Source: Clostridia bacterium (GTDB lineage Bacteria; Bacillota; Clostridia; Oscillospirales; SIG627). Taken from it: 33,364 nt of DNA. A program made the translations under genes and the position numbers. The DNA lies in NCBI GenBank assembly GCA_017507325.1, contig JAFWBD010000026.1, positions 1-33,364 on the forward strand, written 5' to 3'. The notes beneath the pieces are model-generated. The model saw only the letters and a program-made list of their open reading frames with translations, was not told where the DNA came from and searched no databases. Shown piece by piece: positions 22,807 through 31,197 of this stretch (position 1 is its first letter; every line of letters begins with the position of its first letter).

Positions 22807-24346
22807 CCGTTCCCGCTCCCTTCTTTCTCTGGTCAACATTCTCTCCGGCTTTGCCAACCGCTTTTTGACCTCCGTTTTAAAATTGGCGGGGAGGATCGTA
22901 TTTTTCCGTTTTTTGAGCGCGGAGCTCTACGGTGTCTCAAGTCTCTTCTCCAACGTCCTCGGCCTCTTGTCGCTGACGGAATTGGGAATCGGCACCGCCA
23001 TCACCTTCAGCCTCTACCGTCCGCTGGCGGAAAAGGACGAGGAAAAGGTGCGCACCCTGATGGAGTTTTTCCGCAAAGCGTACCTTGCCATCGCCGTAAC
23101 GGTCCTCGTTCTCGGTCTGGGGCTGATGCCCTTTCTCCCCCATTTGATTCGGGATTACCGAGGCATCGAGTTTTTTTATCTGATCTATCTGCTCTTTTTG
23201 GCCAATATGGTCATCGACTATCTGTTTTCCTACAAGCGGACCTTGGCGGTGGCGATGCAGGAGGGATACTGTCTGGTTCCCTTCACCACAGTCTTTGAGG
23301 CAGTCATCTGCATCGGGCAGATCGCGGTGATCCTTCTGTTTTCCTCCTCCCGCTATTGCTATCTTGTTTACCTTGCGGTACAGATGCTGTGTCTTTTCCT
23401 TCAGAACGTCGTCATCAACCGCTATCTGGACCGCCGTTATCCCCTTCTGACCCGAAGGGGTCCCACCCTTCCTCTTCCCGACGAGGAAAAGAAGGGCATT
23501 CTGAAAAACGTAAAGGCACTGATGTTCCACAAGATCGGCGGCGTTGTGGTCACCAGCACCGACAGCCTTCTCATCTCCAAATTGGTGGATCTGGTCACAG
23601 TGGGCGTCTACAGCAATTATTCCTCCATCATCGCCACCGTTTCGGGGCTGGTGTATCTGTTCGTGGGAAACACCACCGCCTCCTTCGGAAACCTTGTTGC
23701 CAAGGAAAGCCCCGAAAAGCGCCGCGCGGTATTTGAAGAGCTCCAATTCTTTTATTTTGCCCTTTACGGCGTGTGCACCGCCTTGTTTGTGACTCTGTTT
23801 CAGCCCTTCATCTCTCTTTCCTACGGCAAGGATTTCACCCTTCCCCTTCCCGTTGTGATTCTGGTGGTCTGCGCCAACTTTTATTATCTGGGGCTTTCCT
23901 ACGTTTTGGACGTGGTCAAAAGTGCGGCGGGGATCTACGTGCAGGACCGCTTCGTTCCCCTTTGGCAGGCGGGGATCAACCTTGCCGTCAGCTTGATTCT
24001 GGGAATCCGTATCGGCCTTGCGGGGATCTTTGTGGGAACCCTGGTCTCCACCCTTTTCATTCTGATCCTTCGCCCCCTTTACGTGTACCGAAACGTCTTT
24101 GAAAGCTCCCCTCTGCCCTATTATATCAGCCTGGTCTATCAGTCTCTTGTGGTGGCGGCCACGTGCGGAATTTCCCTTTGGGCCTGTCGCCTCGTTCCCG
24201 CCTTCTCCCTTTGGGTGCAGCTCGTCTGCCATTTTCTCATTACGCTTTCGATCTCCGTTTTGCTGTTTCTTTTGTTCAATTTCCGTTCCCCCTATTTTGC
24301 GGGGCTCTTAGCTCGTTTCCGCAATCTTTTCCGCCGAGCCCGATAA
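22793..24346 (+). CDS. Polysaccharide flippase (Wzx-like, MOP/MATE superfamily)
   Basis: A 517-residue protein with about twelve to fourteen membrane helices. The start MKTHNRSRSLLSLVNILSGFANRFLTSVLKLAGRIVFFRFLSAELYGVSSLFSNVLGLLSLTELGIGTAI is typical of PST/MviN-type exporters (residue blocks LGLLSLTELGIGTA and helix-2 positions). It would flip lipid-linked oligosaccharide across the membrane before polymerisation by the preceding gene product. The start overlaps the previous gene by 14 nt and no good ribosome site is seen, so it probably depends on translational coupling. The C-terminus ends in a basic tail (RFRNLFRRAR). Family assignment is good; the substrate is unknown. Confidence 0.88.
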   Translation: MKTHNRSRSLLSLVNILSGFANRFLTSVLKLAGRIVFFRFLSAELYGVSSLFSNVLGLLSLTELGIGTAITFSLYRPLAEKDEEKVRTLMEFFRKAYLAIAVTVLVLGLGLMPFLPHLIRDYRGIEFFYLIYLLFLANMVIDYLFSYKRTLAVAMQEGYCLVPFTTVFEAVICIGQIAVILLFSSSRYCYLVYLAVQMLCLFLQNVVINRYLDRRYPLLTRRGPTLPLPDEEKKGILKNVKALMFHKIGGVVVTSTDSLLISKLVDLVTVGVYSNYSSIIATVSGLVYLFVGNTTASFGNLVAKESPEKRRAVFEELQFFYFALYGVCTALFVTLFQPFISLSYGKDFTLPLPVVILVVCANFYYLGLSYVLDVVKSAAGIYVQDRFVPLWQAGINLAVSLILGIRIGLAGIFVGTLVSTLFILILRPLYVYRNVFESSPLPYYISLVYQSLVVAATCGISLWACRLVPAFSLWVQLVCHFLITLSISVLLFLLFNFRSPYFAGLLARFRNLFRRAR

Positions 24347-24358
24347 AAAGGAGTCGTT

Positions 24359-25321
24359 ATGCCAAAAATTTCCGTGATCGTCCCCGTTTACAATACCGCG
24401 CCCTATCTGCGCCGCTGTCTGGATTCGGTTTTGGCTCAGACCCAAAAGGATTTCGAGATTCTTGCCGTGGATGACGGCTCCACCGATGAAAGCCCTGCCA
24501 TCCTGAAGGAGTACCAAGAAAAATTTCCCGAATGGATCCAAGTCCTCCGAAAGGAAAACGGCGGCCTTTCCGATGCCCGCAATTTCGGTCTTCGCAGAGC
24601 CACGGGAGACTATATTGCCTTTTTGGACAGCGATGATTTTCTCGCCCCCGATTTCATCCAAAGCATTCTGGCGCTTTTGGAGCGGGAAAAGGCCGACCTG
24701 GTTCTGTTCGACTGCTATTATGAATTCGATTCGGGAAAACGCATTCCCTTTTCCGTTTTAAAGCCCTACAGCGGCGAATTGAAGAAGGATGCTCTTTTGG
24801 CCGCGCCCATGGCGTGGAGCCGCGTGTTTCACCGCCGTCTTTTGGGGGAGGACCCCTTTTTGCGGGGGATCTATTACGAGGATCTGGAAATGACTCCCAA
24901 AACCGTTTTAAAAGCCGAACGGATCGCCTATCTTCCCCGCCCGCTTTATCACTATTATCAGCGAAGCGGCTCCATTATGCGGCAAGCGGAGTTTTCTCCG
25001 AAGCTTTTGGATATCTTCACCGTCACCGAATCCGTTTACCGTGCCTTTTCGGAGGCGGGGCGATTGGAGGAATTTCGGGAGGAGATCGAATTTTTATTCA
25101 TTGAGCATCTCTGCCGCTCGGCGGCCCTCCGCTTTTCCGCCTTTCCCAACGGCAGGGCGCTGCTGGATCGGCTCTGCCATACGATGGAGCAGCGCTTTCC
25201 CGAGTGGAAGCACAACCCCCATTTGAAAAAAGCCTCTCTCTTTTTCCGTTTGACCGTCTTTTTCTGCGGTCAAAGAGCCATCGGAATGCTCCGCATTCTC
25301 AATCGCCTGAAAGGATCATAA
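24359..25321 (+). CDS. Glycosyltransferase family 2 protein
   Basis: A 320-residue GT2 enzyme. It starts 12 nt after the flippase with AAAAGGAG about 7 nt upstream. Motifs are KISVIVPVYNTAPYLRRCLDSVLAQTQ, AVDDGSTDESPAIL, ENGGLSDARNFGLRRATGDY and FLDSDDFL, with the metal-binding DXD-type motif. The C-terminal half has the YEDLEMTPK and YYQRSGSIMR signature also seen in the other two GT2 proteins here (YEDLALIP / SEHSIMR and FEDVEFSH / REGSITA). That suggests related acceptor handling and origin by duplication. Its stop overlaps the next start by 1 nt (TAATG). Sugar specificity is not predictable. Confidence 0.93.
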   Translation: MPKISVIVPVYNTAPYLRRCLDSVLAQTQKDFEILAVDDGSTDESPAILKEYQEKFPEWIQVLRKENGGLSDARNFGLRRATGDYIAFLDSDDFLAPDFIQSILALLEREKADLVLFDCYYEFDSGKRIPFSVLKPYSGELKKDALLAAPMAWSRVFHRRLLGEDPFLRGIYYEDLEMTPKTVLKAERIAYLPRPLYHYYQRSGSIMRQAEFSPKLLDIFTVTESVYRAFSEAGRLEEFREEIEFLFIEHLCRSAALRFSAFPNGRALLDRLCHTMEQRFPEWKHNPHLKKASLFFRLTVFFCGQRAIGMLRILNRLKGS

Positions 25322-26292
25322 TGGATCAAGTCAAAGTCAGCGTCATCGTACCCATTTATCAAGTGGAAAAATATCTGCGGGACTGCTTGGATTCTCTGGT
25401 GCACCAAAGCCTTTCCGATCTGGAGATCATCGCCGTCAACGACGGTTCTCCCGATTCCTGCGGAAGCATTCTGGAGGAATATCAAAAGAGGTTTCCCCAA
25501 AGGCTTCGGGTCTTCGAAAAGGAAAACGGCGGCCTTTCCGACGCCCGCAACTTCGGCCTGGACCGTGCCGCAGGCAAATACGTAGCCTTTCTGGACGGAG
25601 ATGACTTTGTGGACCTCGATCTGTACGAAAGGCTGTATCGCTGTGCCGAAGAAACCGAGGCGGACTGCGCCGCCTGCGATATTTGCTATGAATTTCCCGA
25701 TCAGAGCCAAAAGATCATATCCTGCGGCATCCCCTCCCTTTGCGAGGGCAAGGGCTTAAAAAGGGTCTTTTGCCGCTTTTATCCTGCCGTTTGGAATAAG
25801 ATCTACCGCAGGGAGCTCCTTTTGTCCTGCGGCGTTCGCTTTCAAAAGGGCATCACCTTTGAGGACGTGGAATTTTCCCATCGCCTCTTCCCTTATTTTC
25901 GCCGTCTCGCCTCCGTCCCCCTGACTTATATTCACTACGTTCAGCGGGAGGGGAGCATTACCGCAAGGCCCGATGAGCGGCTTTTTGATTACGTCAAGAA
26001 TTTCAACACCGTTTACGACTTTTTCCGAGAAAGAAATTTACTTTCCCGGTGGGAAAAGGAATTGGAATACGTCTCCTGCCGCTATCTTTTGGCCACCTTT
26101 CTCAAAAGAGCCTCTTATCTGGAGGATGCGCTGTATGAAATGGCGCTGAAGGAATCCTTGGAGTTTTTGGATCAGCGCTTTCCCCATCGCAGGCGCAACC
26201 CCTATTTTTGGAAAAACGGTGCCAAGGGGCTTTATTTGCTGTTTTTCACCCCCGCCCTCTCCCGCACGCTAAGAAAAGGGGTGTACCGATGA
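25321..26292 (+). CDS. Glycosyltransferase family 2 protein, close paralogue of the preceding gene
   Basis: A 323-residue GT2 enzyme starting in the TAATG junction, with AAAGGA upstream. It has VKVSVIVPIYQVEKYLRDCLDSLVHQS, AVNDGSPDSCGSILEEYQKRFP, ENGGLSDARNFGLDRAAGKY and FLDGDDFVDLDL. The block ENGGLSDARNFGL is identical to the preceding protein, and the surrounding residues are more similar to it than to the first GT2 of the operon. This indicates a recent-looking tandem duplication that has since diverged. It is soluble or peripheral. The AVNDGS in place of AVDDGS keeps the second aspartate of the motif. It overlaps the following GT4 gene by 4 nt. Confidence 0.93.
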   Translation: MDQVKVSVIVPIYQVEKYLRDCLDSLVHQSLSDLEIIAVNDGSPDSCGSILEEYQKRFPQRLRVFEKENGGLSDARNFGLDRAAGKYVAFLDGDDFVDLDLYERLYRCAEETEADCAACDICYEFPDQSQKIISCGIPSLCEGKGLKRVFCRFYPAVWNKIYRRELLLSCGVRFQKGITFEDVEFSHRLFPYFRRLASVPLTYIHYVQREGSITARPDERLFDYVKNFNTVYDFFRERNLLSRWEKELEYVSCRYLLATFLKRASYLEDALYEMALKESLEFLDQRFPHRRRNPYFWKNGAKGLYLLFFTPALSRTLRKGVYR

Positions 26293-27422
26293 AAAAAATC
26301 GTTCTGTTTTCCCTGGAGGCAGGGGTGATGGGCGGTGTTGCGGGGGTGAACAGAGTTCTGTGCGAGATGTTCCGCTCCATGGGCTACGAGGTGCTCCCGC
26401 TGTATCTGCGGCGCGGCGGGGAGGAATGCTTTGAGGGTGATGTCATCCGCCCCGACCGAAATTGGTCCTTCACCCAAGGCAAAAAGATTCTTTCCGCCCT
26501 CAAAAGAGGGCGTCTCTTTACGGCTCTGCGCTTTTCTTTTTGCCGCCTTGCGGAAAAACGCCGTTATGAGGAGGACTGCCGACGTGCCCGAGCCCTTCTG
26601 AAAAGGGAAAACCCCGACCTGATCCTCACCTCTCATTACCTCTTGCCGGATGCGATCCCCGAGGAGCTTCTCTCCCGCACGGTGCATCACGTGCACACCT
26701 CCTTTGCCGCCACCGCGGCGGTGCGGGCGGACCTTGAGACCCTCCGCCGATTCAACGGAAAAATCCGCTTTCTTTGGCTGTCCGAGGGGATCTGCCGCGA
26801 AGCCGAAAAATTCGGCTTTCAGAATTCCGATTATCTCTACAATCCCCTTTCCGCCTTTCCCGAAAAGCGGAGCGAAGCGGAAAAGAGCCAAAGCGTTGTG
26901 ATCATCACCCGTTTTTCCGAGGAAAAGCGTCTCCCCTTGGCCGTGGCGCTTTTGCGGGAGGCCTTTGACCGTCTCCCCGATCCTTTTCGCTATCGGGTTC
27001 AGATCTGGGGCTTCGGTCCCGAAGAGGCGAAAATCGCCGAGGCCATCGGCAATGATTCCCGTTTTCAAATGATGGGGCGTTGTTCCGATCCCTTTGCGGC
27101 GCTGAAGGAGGCCCGTCTCAGCATCAACACCAGCCGCTTCGAAGGCTTTTCGCTTTCGATTCTGGAAAGCAGTGCCGCAGGGGTTCCCACGGTCTCCTTC
27201 CGTTTCGGCGAGGCCGCCGAGGAGGAGATCCTTTCGGGAGAAACGGGAGTATTGGTTCCTATGGATGATCGGGAGTCCTTTGTTCAATCTCTCCGAGATC
27301 TCCTTTGTGAGGATGAGACCGTGGAAAAAATGTCCCGCCGCGCCCGCGAATACGCCCGCCGCTTTACCTTGGAGGCCGTCGCTGAGGATTGGCGCTCGTT
27401 TTTTGATTCTTTTTGGTCTTGA
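26289..27422 (+). CDS. Glycosyltransferase family 4 protein (GT-B fold)
   Basis: A 377-residue enzyme with the two-domain GT-B layout. The start at 26289 lies in an ATGA overlap, with AAAAGGGGTG upstream. The N-terminal acceptor domain opens MKKIVLFSLEAGVMGGVAGVNRVLCEMFRSMGYEV. The C-terminal donor domain has SVVIITRFSEEKRLPLAVALL, WGFGPEEAKI and SINTSRFEGFSLSILESSAAGVPTVSFRFG, containing the EGFSLSILE motif of retaining GT4 enzymes. It is the only GT4 in the cluster and the last gene of the operon. The promoter of the pheST transcript overlaps its stop codon, and no terminator separates the two units, so some read-through into the T-box is likely. Confidence 0.93.
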   Translation: MKKIVLFSLEAGVMGGVAGVNRVLCEMFRSMGYEVLPLYLRRGGEECFEGDVIRPDRNWSFTQGKKILSALKRGRLFTALRFSFCRLAEKRRYEEDCRRARALLKRENPDLILTSHYLLPDAIPEELLSRTVHHVHTSFAATAAVRADLETLRRFNGKIRFLWLSEGICREAEKFGFQNSDYLYNPLSAFPEKRSEAEKSQSVVIITRFSEEKRLPLAVALLREAFDRLPDPFRYRVQIWGFGPEEAKIAEAIGNDSRFQMMGRCSDPFAALKEARLSINTSRFEGFSLSILESSAAGVPTVSFRFGEAAEEEILSGETGVLVPMDDRESFVQSLRDLLCEDETVEKMSRRAREYARRFTLEAVAEDWRSFFDSFWS

Positions 27423-27447
27423 CAAAAAGGCAAATCCATACTAAAAT
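27419..27447 (+). promoter_or_regulatory. Sigma-A-type promoter of the pheST operon
   Basis: A perfect TTGACA (27419-27424), overlapping the preceding stop codon, a 17-bp spacer and TAAAAT (27442-27447). Transcription would begin near 27454, giving a T-box leader of about 265 nt. Confidence 0.8.
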
Positions 27448-27454
27448 AGAGGAA

Positions 27455-27704
27455 AGATGCGTGGAAAAAGAGTGCCTCCCCGCAAGCTTTACCGTACAGA
27501 GAAAAACCGCCGTCGGCTGGAAGCGGTTTGGGTGAAGGGGGCTTGGCGTTTCGCTTTGGAGCACGGCGGGTGAAGATCGGTAGTCCGTCGCGGGTCGTCC
27601 CGTTACAGGCGGTTTGAGTTGCTGCGCTGCGTGCGCGGAAATTCAGGTGGTATCGCGAAGCAATTTTGCTCCCGTCCTGATGCGGCGGGAGTTTTATTTT
27701 TTTT
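27455..27704 (+). promoter_or_regulatory. T-box riboswitch, phenylalanine-type
   Basis: The T-box core AGGTGGTATCGCG lies at 27645-27657. Its TGGT would pair with the ACCA end of an uncharged tRNA with A73. Upstream, stem I shows GAGTGC...GCAC at its base, an AGAGA element near 27516 and an apical stem AAACCGC/GCGGTTT. The 3' side of the internal loop contains TTC (27550-27552), a Phe codon that fits the pheST genes downstream. The terminator at 27669-27704 competes with the antiterminator. Low charging of tRNA-Phe should let transcription continue. The specifier position is my reading and has not been folded by software. Confidence 0.88.
27669..27704 (+). terminator. T-box attenuator terminator
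   Basis: CTCCCG (27669-27674) pairs with CGGGAG (27686-27691), followed by TTTTATTTTTTTT. It lies 12 bp downstream of the T-box core, as expected for the regulated terminator. Confidence 0.88.
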
Positions 27705-27719
27705 GGAAAGGAAATCGCT

Positions 27720-28745
27720 ATGAAAGAACAGTTATCGGAAATTCGCCGCGAGATCGAGGAAAAGATCCATACCTTCGATTCCTCCCGCAGCCTGTACGAA
27801 TTTCGTAAAATCTTTTTGGATAACAAGGAAGGAAAAATCTCTCTTCTGATGAAGGGCCTGAAGGACGTGCCCAAGGAAGAGCGCCCCGCCGTGGGCAAGA
27901 GCATCAACGAGGTCAAGGAGTGGGCCCTTTCGCTCTTCGAGGAAACCGACCGCGAGATCCACAAATTGGAATTGGAGCGGAAGATCGCCTCCGAAGCGGT
28001 GGACGTGACCGAGCCCGCCGTCAAAACACGCCGCGGCGGACTGCACCCCAATACCCTGGTGCAAAACGAATTGATCGACATTTTCGCCTCTATGGGCTTT
28101 GAGATCTTTGAGGGAAGCGAGATCGAAACCGATTATTATAATTTCACCGCCCTCAATACCCCCGAGGATCACCCTGCCCGCGATATGCAGGATACCTTCT
28201 ATCTCTCTCCCGGCTTTCTTTTGCGCACCCAAACCAGCGCAGGACAGATCCACGTAATGGAAAAGAGCCGTCCCCCCATTAAGATCCTCTCTCCCGGAAA
28301 AGTGTTCCGCTCCGATGACGACGCCACCCATTCTCCCATGTTCTCCCAGATGGAGGGGCTGGTGGTGGACCGCGGCATTTCCGTTTGCGATCTGCAGGGA
28401 ATGCTGGATCTCTTTTCCCAGAAGATCTTCGGCCAAGGCGTCAAGACCCGTCTTCGCCCCTCTTATTTTCCCTTCACCGAGCCCAGCGTCGAGGTGGACG
28501 TTTCCTGCTTCGAATGCGGCGGCAAGGGCTGTAAGCTCTGCAAGGGTACGGGCTGGATCGAGGTTCTGGGTGCCGGAATGGTCAACCGCCACGTGCTGGA
28601 GAATTGCGGCATCGACCCCGAGGAATACACGGGCTTTGCCTTTGGAATGGGTGTGGAGCGCATTGCCATGCTCAAATACGGAATCAATAACATCAAAACG
28701 CTTTTTGAATCGGATACTCGCTTTGCCGAGCAGTTTGCCGATTGA
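27720..28745 (+). CDS. pheS: Phenylalanine--tRNA ligase alpha subunit
   Basis: A 341-residue class II synthetase subunit that forms the alpha2beta2 enzyme with PheT and activates phenylalanine. The N-terminal coiled-coil (about 1-85) binds tRNA. The catalytic core has [76 protein letters not shown] and the terminal [29 protein letters not shown]. The Cys-rich [17 protein letters not shown] insert is usual for this family. Start: GGAAAGGAA upstream. It is first gene behind the T-box, and pheT follows after 18 nt. Confidence 0.98.
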   Translation: MKEQLSEIRREIEEKIHTFDSSRSLYEFRKIFLDNKEGKISLLMKGLKDVPKEERPAVGKSINEVKEWALSLFEETDREIHKLELERKIASEAVDVTEPAVKTRRGGLHPNTLVQNELIDIFASMGFEIFEGSEIETDYYNFTALNTPEDHPARDMQDTFYLSPGFLLRTQTSAGQIHVMEKSRPPIKILSPGKVFRSDDDATHSPMFSQMEGLVVDRGISVCDLQGMLDLFSQKIFGQGVKTRLRPSYFPFTEPSVEVDVSCFECGGKGCKLCKGTGWIEVLGAGMVNRHVLENCGIDPEEYTGFAFGMGVERIAMLKYGINNIKTLFESDTRFAEQFAD

Positions 28746-28763
28746 GAAGGGAGGAGAACCACT

Positions 28764-31181
28764 ATGCTTGCACCACTGAGTTGGCTGAAGGATTACGTTG
28801 AAATCGACGTAAGTCCCAAGGAATTGGAGGAAAAGCTGTTTTCCGCAGGCTTCGAGGTTGAAGAAGTCAAGGAAATCGGCAAGGATATTTCCGGGGTCGT
28901 GGTGGGTCTTGTGGAGACCTGCGAAAAGATCCCCGATACGCATATCAGCGTTTGCACCGTAAACTGCGGTGAAAAGGGCAGCTTTCAGATCTGCTGCGGC
29001 GCGGACAACGTCCGTGTCGGCAAGAAGTTTCCCGCCGCCCTGGTGGGCGCCACCGTATACGCCACCGCCAAGGACCACGTGACCGTGGAGGGTGTAATGA
29101 CCATCAAGGCAGGCAAGCTTCGCGGGCAGGAATCCTGCGGTATGCTCTGCTCCGGTGTGGAATTGGGTCTGAGTGAGGAAATGTACCCCGGCGCGGGCTA
29201 TATGGGGCTCTTGGAGCTCCCCGACGATGCCCCCGTGGGTGCCGATATCAAGCCCCTCGTGGGACTTGACGAGGTGGTGTTCGACGTGGCCATCACCGCC
29301 AACCGCCCCGATTGCCAAAGCATCATCGGCCTTGCCCGCGAGGTAGCGGCCGTTTTGAAGAAGCCCTTTTGCCTCCCCGATCTTTCCTATACCGAAAACG
29401 GCGAGACCCTCCCCTTTACCATTCGCGTGGAGGCTCCCGATCTTTGCCCCCGCTACATCGGCCACGCCGTGAAAAACGTCCGCATTGCCCCCTCTCCCGC
29501 CTGGATGCAGAAGAGACTTGCTTTGGTGGGCGTCAGTGCCATCTCCAACGTAGTGGATATCACAAACTACGTCTTGAAGGAATTCGGTCAGCCCATGCAC
29601 GCCTTCGATCGCAGAGATCTGAAGGATGATTGCATCATCGTGCGCCGCGCAAAAGAGGGCGAGGTCATCGTCACGCTGGATGAAAAGGAATTCTCCTTAA
29701 AGAGCGACCATCTGGTGATCTGCGACCGCAGCCGTCCCGTTGCCTTGGCAGGCATTATGGGCGGTCTCAATTCCGAAATCAAGGACGATACCACCGAAGT
29801 GATGCTGGAGGCGGCAAAATTTGCCCGCGACAGCATCCGCAAAACGGGCAGAAGCCTGGGTCAGGCCTCTGATTCCTCCGCGCGCTTTGAAAAGGGCGTG
29901 GATGAATATTCCACCGTAATGGGTATGAAGCGTGCCCTCCATCTGGTGGAAAAATTGGGTGCGGGCACCGTGACCTCCTATCACTGCGAGGTGGCAGTCA
30001 ATCCCGCCGTGGAGAGCCGCCCCTTGAGCGTTTCTCTGAAAAAGATCAACGCCCTTTTGGGCGTGGAGGTTCCCGAGGAAGAGGTGATGCGTCACCTGTC
30101 GGCGCTGGGCTTTGAGCCGAGCATTGCAGGAGATACCCTCTCCGTTTTGGTCCCCCCTTACCGCGACGATATCGATAACAGCGCCGCCGATCTTGCCGAG
30201 GAGATCATCCGCTCCTGGGGTTATGAAAACATCCGTCCCCGCTTCTTGGATCTGGCCCGCGTCACCGCAGGCGGCAGAACCGAGGAGCAAAAGAAGGAGT
30301 ATAAGCTCAAGCAGACCCTTTGCCGTCTGGGCTTCTACGAATCCATCTTCTATTCCTTCTTCTCTCCCAAGGATCTGGATCTGATCCGCCTTCCCGAAGA
30401 CGCCCCCGAGCGCCGTGCCATCCGCCTAATGAATCCTCTGACCGAGGATCTGTCCTTGATGCGCACCACCCTCACCCCCTCTATGATCAATGCCGCCGTT
30501 CGAAATCTGCGCCGTGGTAACACCGAGGGAAGATTCTTCGAATTGGCCCGTATCTTCCGCGCCAAATCCCTCCCCTTGACCGAGTATCCCGAGGAGCGGC
30601 AGACCCTTTGCATCGGTGCCTTCGGTGACAGTGAAAGCTTCTTCACCTTAAAGAGCGCCCCCGAGGCCATTGCCGATGCCTTCGGCATCCGATTCACCTA
30701 CCGCAAGGCCACCCGCCCCCACCTCCACGGCGGAATGACCGCAGAGATCCTCTGCGACGGTGAGGTCATCGGCGTTATGGGCCGTCTCTCCTATGAGATC
30801 TGCGAGGAGCTTTCGGTGGAAAAGCCCGTCTTCCTTTTGGAAATGGATTTTGCCGCCCTCAGCCCCAAATTGGACCGTAAGCTCCGCTATGCGCCCATCT
30901 CCCGCTTCGCCACCGTCAAGCGCGACCTGGCTCTGGTGGCCGATGAGGCCTTGACCTGCGGGGAGATCAGCGAAGCCATCCGTTCCTCCTGCAAATATTT
31001 GACCGAGGTCTCCCTCTTTGACGTTTACCGCTCCGAAAACATCGGCCAAGGAAAAAAGAGTATGGCCTTCAATCTGGTCTTCACCCCCACCGACCACGAA
31101 TTCGGGGATGATGAAATTGAAAAATACGTCCAAAAGATTCTGAAAAAGCTGTCCTTCCTTTATCAAATTACACTTCGTTGA
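28764..31181 (+). CDS. pheT: Phenylalanine--tRNA ligase beta subunit
   Basis: An 805-residue subunit of normal length. Domains in order are an N-terminal LSWLKDYVEID segment, the EMAP/tRNA-binding fold (about 40-150, with CGADNVRVGKKFPAALVG), B3/B4 editing (about 210-385, with GQPMHAFDRRDL), B5 (about 405-470), the catalytic-like core and the C-terminal FDX-ACB anticodon-binding domain (about 710-805, with RFATVKRDLALV and FNLVFTPTDHEFGDDEI). It removes mischarged Tyr and positions tRNA-Phe. The start follows AAGGGAGGAG. The M20 hydrolase gene begins 16 nt after the stop. Confidence 0.98.
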   Translation: MLAPLSWLKDYVEIDVSPKELEEKLFSAGFEVEEVKEIGKDISGVVVGLVETCEKIPDTHISVCTVNCGEKGSFQICCGADNVRVGKKFPAALVGATVYATAKDHVTVEGVMTIKAGKLRGQESCGMLCSGVELGLSEEMYPGAGYMGLLELPDDAPVGADIKPLVGLDEVVFDVAITANRPDCQSIIGLAREVAAVLKKPFCLPDLSYTENGETLPFTIRVEAPDLCPRYIGHAVKNVRIAPSPAWMQKRLALVGVSAISNVVDITNYVLKEFGQPMHAFDRRDLKDDCIIVRRAKEGEVIVTLDEKEFSLKSDHLVICDRSRPVALAGIMGGLNSEIKDDTTEVMLEAAKFARDSIRKTGRSLGQASDSSARFEKGVDEYSTVMGMKRALHLVEKLGAGTVTSYHCEVAVNPAVESRPLSVSLKKINALLGVEVPEEEVMRHLSALGFEPSIAGDTLSVLVPPYRDDIDNSAADLAEEIIRSWGYENIRPRFLDLARVTAGGRTEEQKKEYKLKQTLCRLGFYESIFYSFFSPKDLDLIRLPEDAPERRAIRLMNPLTEDLSLMRTTLTPSMINAAVRNLRRGNTEGRFFELARIFRAKSLPLTEYPEERQTLCIGAFGDSESFFTLKSAPEAIADAFGIRFTYRKATRPHLHGGMTAEILCDGEVIGVMGRLSYEICEELSVEKPVFLLEMDFAALSPKLDRKLRYAPISRFATVKRDLALVADEALTCGEISEAIRSSCKYLTEVSLFDVYRSENIGQGKKSMAFNLVFTPTDHEFGDDEIEKYVQKILKKLSFLYQITLR

Positions 31182-31197
31182 AAGGAGAAAATTCATT

